From: an uncultured Selenomonadales bacterium
Lineage (GTDB): Bacteria; Bacillota; Negativicutes; Selenomonadales; Selenomonadaceae
NCBI GenBank assembly: GCA_900315155.1
Contig: OMYB01000012.1
Coordinates: 1-64,000, forward strand
Direction of reading: 5' to 3'
DNA: 64,000 nucleotides
Shown one piece after another: positions 16,880 to 25,232 of this stretch. The first letter of the stretch is position 1. Each line of letters begins with the position of its first letter. The notes under the pieces are model-generated. The model saw only the letters and a list, made by a program, of their open reading frames with translations, searched no databases and was not told the DNA's origin. The position numbers and the translations under genes are program-made.

Positions 16880-17676
16880 TGCAGGATATCCAAAGCAGTG
16901 CCGATCAGCGCGGCATCGCCATCCAGCGCGTCGGCATCACGGAGGCGCATCTGCCGTTCCTCATCAAGACGAAGGCCGGCGATTTCCAGCAGGTGCTCGC
17001 ACGCATCCGCTTTACGGTCTCCCTGCCCCAGGAGTACAAGGGGACGCATATGTCCCGCTTCCTCGAAATTCTCATGCCGTGGAGCCAGAAACCGCTCGCG
17101 GAACCGGAGATGGAGCAGATGCTCACGGAGGCACTCGAGCATCTCGACGCGCAGTCGGCAGAGGTCGAGCTTGCGTTCAAGTATTTCATCGACCGTGAGG
17201 CTCCTGTGAGCCGGAAACATTCGGTCCTTGACCTCGACTGCTGCTTTACGGGGCGCAAAGAGCGCGGCAAGGCCATGACGTTCACGCTGGGCGTGGATGT
17301 GCCGTTCACGTCGCTCTGCCCGTGCAGCAAAGCCATATCGGACTACGGTGCGCACAACCAGCGCTCCGTCTGCCATGCGAGAGTCCGTTTCGCGGCGGGC
17401 ACGGAATGCATCTACATCGAGGACCTCGCGGCACTTTTGGAGAAGCAGGGGTCGTCGCCCATCTATCCGCTGCTGAAACGCGAGGATGAGAAGTACGTGA
17501 CCGAGGCCGCCTACGATAACCCGAAGTTTGTCGAGGATATCCTCCGCGACTGCGTGCTCGCCCTGCGAGGGCTCAAGGGGCTTGCATGGTTCTCCGTTGC
17601 CTGCGAGAATCAGGAGTCCATCCACAACCATAACGCATTTGCCAGCCATGAAGAAACTTTGATACCCATAGCATGA
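16879..17676 (+). CDS. folE2: GTP cyclohydrolase IB
   Basis: Converts GTP to 7,8-dihydroneopterin triphosphate, the entry step for folate and queuosine. The FolE2 family is unrelated in primary sequence to FolE but shares the tunnelling fold. The metal-site motif is SLCPCSKAISDYGAHNQRS, with its cysteine, and a Glu-rich NPKFVEDILRD region follows. It is 265 residues. Pairing with queC suggests it feeds queuosine synthesis; folate supply is equally possible. Confidence 0.95.
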   Translation: MQDIQSSADQRGIAIQRVGITEAHLPFLIKTKAGDFQQVLARIRFTVSLPQEYKGTHMSRFLEILMPWSQKPLAEPEMEQMLTEALEHLDAQSAEVELAFKYFIDREAPVSRKHSVLDLDCCFTGRKERGKAMTFTLGVDVPFTSLCPCSKAISDYGAHNQRSVCHARVRFAAGTECIYIEDLAALLEKQGSSPIYPLLKREDEKYVTEAAYDNPKFVEDILRDCVLALRGLKGLAWFSVACENQESIHNHNAFASHEETLIPIA

Positions 17677-17715
17677 TTTCGTATCGGATAATCAGGAGAC
17701 AGGAGGGAGGTCAGC

Positions 17716-18705
17716 ATGAACAAGTTCTATAAGAGACTGTTTTTTCTCATCGTGCTGGTAGTCGCTATCTCCGGATTCGTCATCTATACGACGGTGGATA
17801 TCAATACCTTCCGCAGCATGGACCGGTTCAAGCCGTGGTCTCTTATTATGGCGGTCTTCGCCGTGAGCCTGGGGCTGTTCTTTGATGGCAGCCGTCTCAT
17901 GCATCTCGTGAAGATTTCCCATGAGAGAATCACGCTCTATGAGGCGGTGCAGGTCATTTTCGGCAACTACTTCCTGGCCCTGCTGACGCCGGGCGCCACG
18001 GGCGGCGCCGTCGCGCAGCTCATGTTCCTGCGCCACGCCGGCGTGCCGACGGGAAAAGCAGCCGTGCTCGTTATCGTGCGCACGCTGCTCTCCATCTTCT
18101 TTCTGATTCTCTGCATGCCGTTTATCTTCATGCACGATCAGGGCATCCTGCCGGGGATCTCGAACACGACGCTCATGGGCATCACGATGGCGGCACTCGC
18201 GGGTATCGTCGTCATCGTCGTCGGTTCACGGCATGGATGGCTGGATTTTATCGTCATCCATGCAACGAAACGGTTCGGCAACGATAAGCGGCGCAAGGTC
18301 TTTGCGTTCTACCGCGATACGAAGAGCGCCATAGACCTGCTTTCGCATTCGCCGCATTATATGCTGCTCGTGTTCATCGAGTCGGGCCTCAACCTGCTCT
18401 GCATCTATGCCATCGTACCGTGCCTGCTTCTTGGGCTCGGCGTCACGGATGCGGACTGGTATACGGTCATGGGCCGCATGATCTTCCTGAACATGCTGCT
18501 CTACTTCACGCCGACACCGGGCGGTTCGGGCATCGCAGAGGGCGGTTTCGTGCTGCTCTTCAGCGATACGGTACCAGCCGGCACGGTCGGCATCGTGGCA
18601 GTCTGCTGGCGGCTGATTGCCGAATACCTGCCGTTTATGGTGGGCTTCTACTACACGCTGCGCGTGTTCGGACGGGACTTCCTCAACCGGCAGCTCGATA
18701 AATAA
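17716..18705 (+). CDS. UPF0104/LPG_synthase_TM-family membrane protein
   Basis: A 329-residue protein with about eight predicted membrane helices, resembling the lysylphosphatidylglycerol synthase transmembrane region / YbhN family (flippase-like). Family features include FGNYFLALLTPGATGGAVAQLMFLR near residue 85 and FTPTPGGSGIAEGGF near residue 255. It lacks a cytosolic aminoacyl-transfer domain, so lipid aminoacylation is not implied. It sits between folE2 and cbiD with GGAGGG upstream; no functional link to either is evident. Confidence 0.85.
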   Translation: MNKFYKRLFFLIVLVVAISGFVIYTTVDINTFRSMDRFKPWSLIMAVFAVSLGLFFDGSRLMHLVKISHERITLYEAVQVIFGNYFLALLTPGATGGAVAQLMFLRHAGVPTGKAAVLVIVRTLLSIFFLILCMPFIFMHDQGILPGISNTTLMGITMAALAGIVVIVVGSRHGWLDFIVIHATKRFGNDKRRKVFAFYRDTKSAIDLLSHSPHYMLLVFIESGLNLLCIYAIVPCLLLGLGVTDADWYTVMGRMIFLNMLLYFTPTPGGSGIAEGGFVLLFSDTVPAGTVGIVAVCWRLIAEYLPFMVGFYYTLRVFGRDFLNRQLDK

Positions 18706-18735
18706 AACGGAAGATATCCGAGGGGAGGCGATGGG

Positions 18736-19860
18736 ATGAAACAGCTTCGGACCGGTTATACGACGGGGGCCTGTGCAGCGGCCGGCGTGCGGGCAGCTCT
18801 TGCCTGTTATCGTGGAGAAAAGCCCGATATTGTCTCCTTGCGCGCGCTTGATGGCACGATGCTCCGGATTCCCGTCGTCTCCGTGGTACGGTGCCCGGGA
18901 GGCGGCGTATGCGCTGAGGTCGTGAAGGATGCCGGGGATGACCCGGATATCACGAACGGCGTGTCCGTTTTTACGACGGTGGAACTGCGTCCGGAACCGG
19001 GCATCGTGTTCCGTGCGGGCGAGGGCATCGGTACGGTTACGAAGCCGGGACTGGCCGTTCCGCCCGGGGAGCCTGCCATCAATCCGGGGCCGCGCAAGCT
19101 GATCCAGCGAGTCGTAGACGAGGATTTAGGCGGGATATCTGCGGGCGTCATCATTACGATCGCGATTCCCGCCGGGGTGGAGCTCGCCAAGAAGACGCTC
19201 AATCCCATTCTCGGCATCGAGGGTGGCATTTCCATCATCGGCACCACAGGCGTCGTGCGTCCTATGTCGGAAGAGGGCTTCAAAAACTCGCTGCTGCCGC
19301 AGATCGATGTGGCGCGGGCAGCAGGGTGTGAAACCCTCATTTTTGTACCCGGGAAGATCGGCGAGCGCATCGGCTGTTCGTGGGGCCTGCCGAGAGAAGC
19401 GATGGTCCAGACGAGCAACTTCATCGGCTTCATGCTGGAGGGGGCGGCAGACCGCGGCGTCCGGCAGGTGCTGCTTTTCGGTCATCCGGGCAAGCTGGCG
19501 AAAGTAGCAGCGGGCGTCTTTCATACGCACAACCGTATTGCCGATGCGCGGCTCGAGACCTTTGCGGCCTATGGTGCAGCGGCAGGGCTCGCGCAGGAGC
19601 AGGTCCAGCGCGTCCTCGCCGCCAACACGACGGAGGATGCGATAGCCATCCTTTCGGAAGCCGGTCTTCGCGATACCGTATGCCGGACGATTGCCGGGCG
19701 CGCGAGTGCGCGGGCGGAGCAGTATCTCTTCGGCAGGATGAAAGTCGGCGCTGTGCTCGTGAGCCTGCGCGGAGAACTGCTCGGCATGGACGAGAAAGCA
19801 GAGGAGATAGGGAGGTCTTTTTCATGGCGGATTCCAGCGAATGGGGAGCGGGCGGATTAA
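18736..19860 (+). CDS. cbiD: Cobalt-precorrin-5B C1-methyltransferase
   Basis: First gene of the cobalamin run. CbiD methylates C1 of the corrin ring in the oxygen-independent pathway. Signatures are the N-terminal LRTGYTTGACAAAG and the DDPDITNGV segment, then INPGPRKLI. It is 374 residues. The start ATG 18736 follows GAGGGGAGG. The 30-bp gap upstream is far too short for a cobalamin riboswitch, so transcription probably comes through from upstream genes or a weak local promoter. Confidence 0.96.
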   Translation: MKQLRTGYTTGACAAAGVRAALACYRGEKPDIVSLRALDGTMLRIPVVSVVRCPGGGVCAEVVKDAGDDPDITNGVSVFTTVELRPEPGIVFRAGEGIGTVTKPGLAVPPGEPAINPGPRKLIQRVVDEDLGGISAGVIITIAIPAGVELAKKTLNPILGIEGGISIIGTTGVVRPMSEEGFKNSLLPQIDVARAAGCETLIFVPGKIGERIGCSWGLPREAMVQTSNFIGFMLEGAADRGVRQVLLFGHPGKLAKVAAGVFHTHNRIADARLETFAAYGAAAGLAQEQVQRVLAANTTEDAIAILSEAGLRDTVCRTIAGRASARAEQYLFGRMKVGAVLVSLRGELLGMDEKAEEIGRSFSWRIPANGERAD

Positions 19861-20525
19861 AGAAGAGCCTGTATCAGAGATATGACCATCCCATTATCGT
19901 GGTGGGGGCAGGGCCGGGCAATCCCGACTATATGCTGCCTGCGGCACGTAAAGCAGTCGAGCATACGTCGGTGCTCGTCGCAGGGAAAAGACTGCTGGAC
20001 GCTTATACGCGCGAGGGACAGACGACATTTGCCGTCACGGCAGATATCGACGGCGTCCTCGATTTCATCCGCGCAAAGGTACGGTATCACGATGTCGTCG
20101 TGCTCGTTTCGGGAGATCCGGGGTATTTTTCCCTGCTCGATGCACTGCGGCGTTCGTTCCCACAGGATATGCTGCAGGTCATCCCGGGCATCAGTGCCAT
20201 GCAGTTCGCGTTTGCGCGCCTGGCCTTGCCCTGGCATGAGGCACGGCTCGTGAGCCTGCATGGACGCGAGCCCCGGGAAGAACAGCTGATCTGGAGGCCG
20301 GGCGCTGTTATCGGCATACTCACGGATCGGGAACATACGCCGCAGCGCGTGGCAGCACAGCTTTTCGCAGAGGGATGGCCGCCCACGGCAAGGCTCTATA
20401 TCTGCGAACGGCTGTCGTATGAAGATGAAACGATTACGCAGACGACGCTCGGGCATGTTTCGAAGGCTCCTGCGGCTGTGAGCTGCATCCTCATCGCGGA
20501 GGATACGCAGGAGGATGTCGGCTGA
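19824..20525 (+). CDS. cbiE: Cobalt-precorrin-7 C5-methyltransferase
   Basis: A tetrapyrrole methylase (233 residues) methylating C5. SAM-binding features are VVGAGPGNPDYMLPAA at the N-terminus, LVSGDPGYFSLL, and VIPGISAMQFAFARL. The start ATG 19824 has GGGAGG nine bases upstream and lies within the cbiD 3' end. The longer open frame reaching back to 19380 is a cbiD shadow. Its partner activity CbiT is the next gene; in aerobes both are fused as CobL. Confidence 0.94.
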   Translation: MADSSEWGAGGLKKSLYQRYDHPIIVVGAGPGNPDYMLPAARKAVEHTSVLVAGKRLLDAYTREGQTTFAVTADIDGVLDFIRAKVRYHDVVVLVSGDPGYFSLLDALRRSFPQDMLQVIPGISAMQFAFARLALPWHEARLVSLHGREPREEQLIWRPGAVIGILTDREHTPQRVAAQLFAEGWPPTARLYICERLSYEDETITQTTLGHVSKAPAAVSCILIAEDTQEDVG

Positions 20526-20555
20526 AGAAGGAAAGAGAGTCAAGAGGAAATTCAT

Positions 20556-21140
20556 ATGGAGCAGTATCTTGGCATACCGGATGAGGATTTCATCCGCAGC
20601 AAAGTGCCGATGACGAAGCAGGAAATCCGCATCCTTACGCTCGTCAAGGCGCAGATTCCGGTGGATGGCGTCGTTTGGGATATCGGCGCGGGGACCGGGA
20701 GCCTCTCCATCGAGGCGGCACGGCTCTGTCCGAAGGGGAAGGTCTGGGCTGTCGAGCGCAGCGAGCAGGCGGTCGCGCTTCTCCGCGTCAATATCGCCAA
20801 TCTCGCTGCGCCGAATGTTGGCATCGTGGAGAAAGAAGCACCGGACGGACTCGACATCCTGCCGGATCCGGACCGCGTGCTCATCGGCGGCAGCGGCGGC
20901 CATATCGAGGACATCCTCGATGCCGTTTCGAGGCGGCTGAAGCCGGGCGGCCGCATCCTCATCAACAGCGTGACGGTACAGACCGTCTACCGGGCGGTTG
21001 AATGGCTGCGCGCACACGAAAAGGAATTCCGTTATGAAGGAATCCAGGCACAGATATCGCGGCTCAGCCAAGTGAGAGGTTATGATATGCTGCGGGCGGA
21101 GAATCCCGTCAGCATCCTTATGGCTATCCGGAATCCTTGA
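20556..21140 (+). CDS. cbiT: Cobalt-precorrin-6B C15-methyltransferase (decarboxylating)
   Basis: A Rossmann-type SAM methyltransferase of 194 residues that methylates C15 and decarboxylates the C12 acetate. The SAM motif is VWDIGAGTGSLSIEAA, and the acidic VERSEQAV strand follows. The IPDEDFIRSKVPMTKQEIR start is typical of CbiT. The start ATG 20556 follows GAGG. The gene ends just before cbiF. Confidence 0.95.
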   Translation: MEQYLGIPDEDFIRSKVPMTKQEIRILTLVKAQIPVDGVVWDIGAGTGSLSIEAARLCPKGKVWAVERSEQAVALLRVNIANLAAPNVGIVEKEAPDGLDILPDPDRVLIGGSGGHIEDILDAVSRRLKPGGRILINSVTVQTVYRAVEWLRAHEKEFRYEGIQAQISRLSQVRGYDMLRAENPVSILMAIRNP

Positions 21141-21157
21141 AGCAGGGAGGAATGTTC

Positions 21158-21913
21158 ATGGTTCATTTCATCGGGGCGGGGCCTGGTGATCCCGAACTCA
21201 TTACGGTCAAGGGACAGCGCTGTCTCGAGGCAGCTGATGTCGTCATCTATGCGGGCTCGCTGGTGAATCCAGCCCTGCTCGATGTCTGCCGGGAGGATGC
21301 GGAGATCTATGACTCGGCAGGCCTTACGCTGCCCGAGGTGCTCGGCATCATCCGGAAAGCCGAGGCAGAGGGGAAGATGACCGTGCGCCTGCATACGGGC
21401 GATCCTGCCATTTATGGAGCCATCCAGGAACAGATGGATGCGCTCGAAAAGGAAGGCATATCCTATGATGTCGTGCCGGGCGTGAGTTCGTTCCTTGCGA
21501 CGGCGGCATGCCTGAAACAGGAATACACGCTGCCGGGTGTCACGCAGACGGTCATCGTCACGCGCGGCGCCGGGCGCACGGCTGTGCCGGAGCGGGAAAG
21601 CCTGAAAAGCCTCGCCGCGCATGGTGCGACCATGTGCATCTTCCTCTCGATAAGCTTCCTGGATAAGGTCGTGCAGGATCTCCTCGCGGGCGGCTATGCG
21701 GAAACGACACCTATCGCCATCGTGCAGCGCGCGTCATGGCCGGATGAGAAGATCGTGCGCGGCACGCTCGCGACCATCTGCCACGATATCGAGGGCAAGG
21801 GCATCGACCGGCAGGCCATGATCGTCGTGAGTCCCTGCCTGGGCTCGGACTATGAGCTCTCGCGGCTCTATGCGCCGGAGTTCTCGCATGGCTTCCGAAA
21901 GGCAAAAGCATGA
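21158..21913 (+). CDS. cbiF: Cobalt-precorrin-4 C11-methyltransferase
   Basis: A tetrapyrrole methylase of 251 residues. Motifs are VHFIGAGPGDPELITVKG, YAGSLVNPALL, LHTGDPAIYGAIQEQ and VVPGVSSFLATAA, with VTRGAGRTAVP characteristic of CbiF/CobM. GGGAGG at 21145-21150 places the start at ATG 21158 rather than 21152 or the TTG at 21137. The stop overlaps the cbiG start. Confidence 0.95.
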   Translation: MVHFIGAGPGDPELITVKGQRCLEAADVVIYAGSLVNPALLDVCREDAEIYDSAGLTLPEVLGIIRKAEAEGKMTVRLHTGDPAIYGAIQEQMDALEKEGISYDVVPGVSSFLATAACLKQEYTLPGVTQTVIVTRGAGRTAVPERESLKSLAAHGATMCIFLSISFLDKVVQDLLAGGYAETTPIAIVQRASWPDEKIVRGTLATICHDIEGKGIDRQAMIVVSPCLGSDYELSRLYAPEFSHGFRKAKA

Positions 21914-23007
21914 GGACGGCCATCCTCGCGCTGACGCCGGCAGGTGCCGGGGTGGCGGAGAAAATCCGGCGCGTCCTCGGCGATGAGGCAGAGCTCTGGC
22001 TGTCCCCGCGTGCGGCAGGAAAATGGCAGGGAGGTTCCGCGCAGCGCTTTGACAGGGTAAGCGAAGTGATGCGCGAGGTTTTTCCCGCCTATGATGCCAT
22101 CGTTGCCATTATGGCGGCAGGCATCGTCGTGCGCTCCCTGGCACCGCTGGTGCAGGATAAGCTCCATGACCCTGCCGTCGTCGTGCTCGACGAGCGCGGA
22201 GAGCATGCCATCAGCCTGCTGTCCGGGCATGTGGGAGGTGCGAACGCGCTTGCGCGCAGGATTGCGGCTGGGATTGGGGCAGAACCCGTCATCACGACGG
22301 CGACGGACTGTGAGCATCTCATGGCTCCAGATGCCATCGCTCATGCACTTGCCCTGCGGCCGTGGCCGAAGGAGAACATCCAGCGTTTTAATACGGCACT
22401 CCTGCATGGAGCGTCCCTGCGCTGGCGCATCGCGGAGGATATGCCGCACCGCAGCTTTTACGAGCAGGCACTCACTGCCTATGGCATCCGCTGGCAGGAG
22501 GCCAAAAGCGGCGGAAAAGAGATGGATAGTGGGGCAAAAAACGCATTGTCCGTCATTCTGCAGGAGAAGCAGCCTCCTTTGAAGGGGATAAACGGGAAAA
22601 TGGGGGCGCTTTATCTGCTCCCGCGCGTGCTTTATGCGGGCATTGGCTGCCGGCGTGGCGTGGATGCGGAGACAATTCTAGGCGCCGTGGACGAGGCATG
22701 CCGCCGCATTGGCCGGGACAGGACCTGGCTTGCCGGCATCGGTACGACGGAGCACAAGGCAGACGAACGCGGACTCCATGAGGCTGCCCGGCAGCTGGAT
22801 ATTCCTCTTCGATGGTATTCGGATGCGCAGATGCAGGCCATGATAACGGCGCATTTCCTGCCGGAGTCGCCTTTCGTGAAGAAGACGATCGGCATCGGCA
22901 ATGTCTGCGAGGCAGCAGCTCTCTGCATGGCGGGCGGCCAGGGGCGTTTTGCGCTCACGAAGGCGAAATTTGAGAAAGTGACGGTGGCTTTATTATGGCA
23001 AAACTGA
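21910..23007 (+). CDS. cbiG: Cobalt-precorrin-5A hydrolase
   Basis: Opens the delta-lactone of cobalt-precorrin-5A, releasing acetaldehyde. It is 365 residues with the N-terminal domain (IVAIMAAGIVVRSLAPLVQDKLHDPAVVVLDE, then LLSGHVGGANALARRIA) and the C-terminal CbiG_C domain (YAGIGCRRGVDAETI, TTEHKADERGL). The middle stretch of roughly residues 190-235 is poorly conserved, as usual. It overlaps cbiF by 4 nt and cbiH by 13 nt. Confidence 0.94.
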   Translation: MRTAILALTPAGAGVAEKIRRVLGDEAELWLSPRAAGKWQGGSAQRFDRVSEVMREVFPAYDAIVAIMAAGIVVRSLAPLVQDKLHDPAVVVLDERGEHAISLLSGHVGGANALARRIAAGIGAEPVITTATDCEHLMAPDAIAHALALRPWPKENIQRFNTALLHGASLRWRIAEDMPHRSFYEQALTAYGIRWQEAKSGGKEMDSGAKNALSVILQEKQPPLKGINGKMGALYLLPRVLYAGIGCRRGVDAETILGAVDEACRRIGRDRTWLAGIGTTEHKADERGLHEAARQLDIPLRWYSDAQMQAMITAHFLPESPFVKKTIGIGNVCEAAALCMAGGQGRFALTKAKFEKVTVALLWQN

Positions 23008-23768
23008 CAGTCGTGGGGATCGGTCCGGGAAATCTGCTCGATATGACGCAGCGCGCACGGCAGGCCATCGAGCAGGCGCGGGTTGTCGTCGGCTATCATA
23101 CCTATATCCGCCTTGTCGAGCCGATGCTGGATGGTCTTGGCAAGGAAATCATCGGTACGGGCATGATGCAGGAAATCGACCGCTGCCGCATGGCGGTCGA
23201 AAAGGCGGCGGAAGGCCGCGATACGGTCGTCATCTCGTCGGGTGATGCGGGCATCTACGGCATGGCCGGCCTCGTTCTCGAGCTCGTGCTCGCACGCCCT
23301 GCGGAGAACCGTCCGGAATGGGGCGGCGTCATCGCGGGCGTCTCGGCTGTGCAGGCATCGGCGGCCGTCCTCGGTGCGCCTCTCATGCATGACTTCGCCG
23401 TCATCAGCCTGTCGAACCTGCTCACATCATGGGAGACCATCGAAAAACGCGTCAGGCTGGCTGCCGAGGCGGATTTCGTGCTGGCTCTCTATAATCCGAA
23501 GAGCAAGCGGCGCACGGAGAACATTGCGCGCGTGCAGGAAATCGTGCTGCGTTACCGCGACCTTGCGACACCCGTCGGCATCGTGACGGGGGCGAGCCGG
23601 GAGGGGGAGCAGAAAGTGCTTTCGACCCTCGCGGATTTCACGAAAGAGGAAATCAACATGTTTTCGCTCGTCATCATCGGGAACAGCCAGACCTATGTCA
23701 AGGAAGGCTGGATGCTCACGCCGCGCGGCTACGAGAAGAAGGACAGCGGACTGGGGGCATCGCGATGA
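22995..23768 (+). CDS. cbiH: Cobalt-precorrin-3B C17-methyltransferase
   Basis: Ring-contraction tetrapyrrole methylase, 257 residues. Motifs are VVGIGPGNLLDMT, VVGYHTYIRLV, VISSGDAGIYGMAGL and the GVIAGVSAVQASAAVLGAPLMHDF segment. YNPKSKRRTENI is typical of CbiH/CobJ. It has no fused Fe-S extension. The stop overlaps the cbiJ start. Confidence 0.95.
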   Translation: MAKLTVVGIGPGNLLDMTQRARQAIEQARVVVGYHTYIRLVEPMLDGLGKEIIGTGMMQEIDRCRMAVEKAAEGRDTVVISSGDAGIYGMAGLVLELVLARPAENRPEWGGVIAGVSAVQASAAVLGAPLMHDFAVISLSNLLTSWETIEKRVRLAAEADFVLALYNPKSKRRTENIARVQEIVLRYRDLATPVGIVTGASREGEQKVLSTLADFTKEEINMFSLVIIGNSQTYVKEGWMLTPRGYEKKDSGLGASR

Positions 23769-24565
23769 TGTTTCTCATCGCTGGGACGCAGGATGGGCGC
23801 GAGCTCTGCCAGTTCCTGCTGCAGCGCGGTGTCGATGTCACGGCGTCCGTGACGACGAAATATGGCGAACAGCTTCTCTCCGCGCAGGCGGATGGGGATG
23901 GACGGAACGTGCCGGCGGGCAGGCTGGTCATCCAGGACAGGCCGCTAGATGAGGCTGAGCTTGCGGCGTATTGGCAGGCGCATCGGATAACAGCCGTTGT
24001 CGATGCGAGCCACCCCTATGCCGTGAACGTCTCCGTGCATGCCATGCAGGCGTGTCAGCTGCTTGATATTCCCTATCTCCGCTATGAGCGGGATATCACG
24101 GAGCTTTCCTATCCGAAAATTTTTGTCGTGCACAGTTTTGAAGAAGCGGCGCAAAGGGCGGCGGAGCTCGGTGCGCGTGTCTTTCTCACGACGGGAAGCC
24201 ATACACTGCGGTCCTTTACGGATGCGCCGTGCATGAAGGGGAAAACCATCCTGGCGCGCGTGCTTCCGACGGCAGAGGTGCTGAAGCTCTGCGAGGATGC
24301 CGGCTTGAGACCAAAGCAGATTCTCGCGATGCAGGGGCCGTTTTCCGAGGCGATGAACCGCGTGCAGTTCGCGGACTATCGGGCGGACGTCATCGTCACG
24401 AAGAACAGCGGACAGATTGGCGGTACGGATACGAAACTCGCGGCGGCGGAGGCACTCGGACTGCCCGTCGTGCTCATCGACCGGCCCAAACTGGATTACC
24501 AAGCCGTTGCCCATCGTTATCCGGAAGTCATGGAATGGCTGGGCCAGCAGAATCAGGAGGCATAA
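23765..24565 (+). CDS. cbiJ: Cobalt-precorrin-6A reductase
   Basis: NAD(P)H-dependent reductase of the corrin macrocycle (CbiJ/CobK), 266 residues. Signatures are FLIAGTQDGRELCQFLLQRG, VDASHPYAVNVSVHAMQAC, FLTTGSHTLRSF, AMQGPFSEAMN and VTKNSGQIGGTDTKLAAAEALGLPVVLI. The start is ATG 23765 or 23768 (tandem ATGs), overlapping the cbiH stop. Confidence 0.94.
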   Translation: MMFLIAGTQDGRELCQFLLQRGVDVTASVTTKYGEQLLSAQADGDGRNVPAGRLVIQDRPLDEAELAAYWQAHRITAVVDASHPYAVNVSVHAMQACQLLDIPYLRYERDITELSYPKIFVVHSFEEAAQRAAELGARVFLTTGSHTLRSFTDAPCMKGKTILARVLPTAEVLKLCEDAGLRPKQILAMQGPFSEAMNRVQFADYRADVIVTKNSGQIGGTDTKLAAAEALGLPVVLIDRPKLDYQAVAHRYPEVMEWLGQQNQEA

Positions 24566-24569
24566 TCGT

Positions 24570-25208
24570 ATGCATACGTTTATCCAAAAGCCTATGGCTA
24601 TCGAGAACCGCAGCATGGAGCTCATCGCTCCGGCGCTTGCGCCTTTCCATCTCGACGAGCCGCAGCAAAAGGTCTATTCGCGGCTCATCCATGCATCGGG
24701 CGACACGGGGTATGCGCCGCTCATCCGCCTGCACCCGGATGCCATCGCCGCAGGTATGACCGCATTGCGCGGGGGCTGTGATATCTATACGGATGTCGAG
24801 ATGGTGCGCACGGGCATCAACAAGCGCAAGCTCGCTTCGTTCGGCGGACAGGTGCACTGCCTGATCGCGGATGAAGCCGTAGCCCGCCGCGCCAAAGAGG
24901 AGGGGACAACGCGTTCTCTCATGGCAATGCGTACGTTCGGGCAGAAGCTCAACGGCAGTGTCGTGGCAATCGGCAATGCGCCGACGGCTCTCTATGAAGT
25001 GCTGCGCCTCATGCAGGAGGAAGCGGTGCGCCCGGCTCTCGTCGTCGGCATCCCCGTCGGCTTCGTCGGTGCGGCGGATGCGAAGGCGGCGCTCGCTAAA
25101 GAGAGCCAGGTCCCCTATATCACGGTCGAGGGCACGAAGGGCGGCAGTCCCATCGCGGCTGCGGCCGTAAACGCATTGCTCTATCTCATCGACAACGACC
25201 GTGGCTGA
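24570..25208 (+). CDS. cbiC: Cobalt-precorrin-8 methylmutase
   Basis: Moves the C11 methyl group to C12, giving cobyrinic acid. The protein is 212 residues. Motifs are RLIHASGDTGYAPLIRLHPDAI with the catalytic His, DVEMVRTGINK, AIGNAPTALYEVL, and GVIPVGFVG-like GIPVGFVGAADAK followed by TVEGTKGGSPIAAA. The start ATG 24570 follows AGGAGG (24555-24560). Confidence 0.96.
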   Translation: MHTFIQKPMAIENRSMELIAPALAPFHLDEPQQKVYSRLIHASGDTGYAPLIRLHPDAIAAGMTALRGGCDIYTDVEMVRTGINKRKLASFGGQVHCLIADEAVARRAKEEGTTRSLMAMRTFGQKLNGSVVAIGNAPTALYEVLRLMQEEAVRPALVVGIPVGFVGAADAKAALAKESQVPYITVEGTKGGSPIAAAAVNALLYLIDNDRG

Positions 25209-25232
25209 GCCACAAGAAAGGAGGCATCCTGC

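Noticed and set aside
18700-18736. Cobalamin riboswitch before cbiD
   Set aside because: Only 30 bp separate the genes and no B12-box-like sequence is present.
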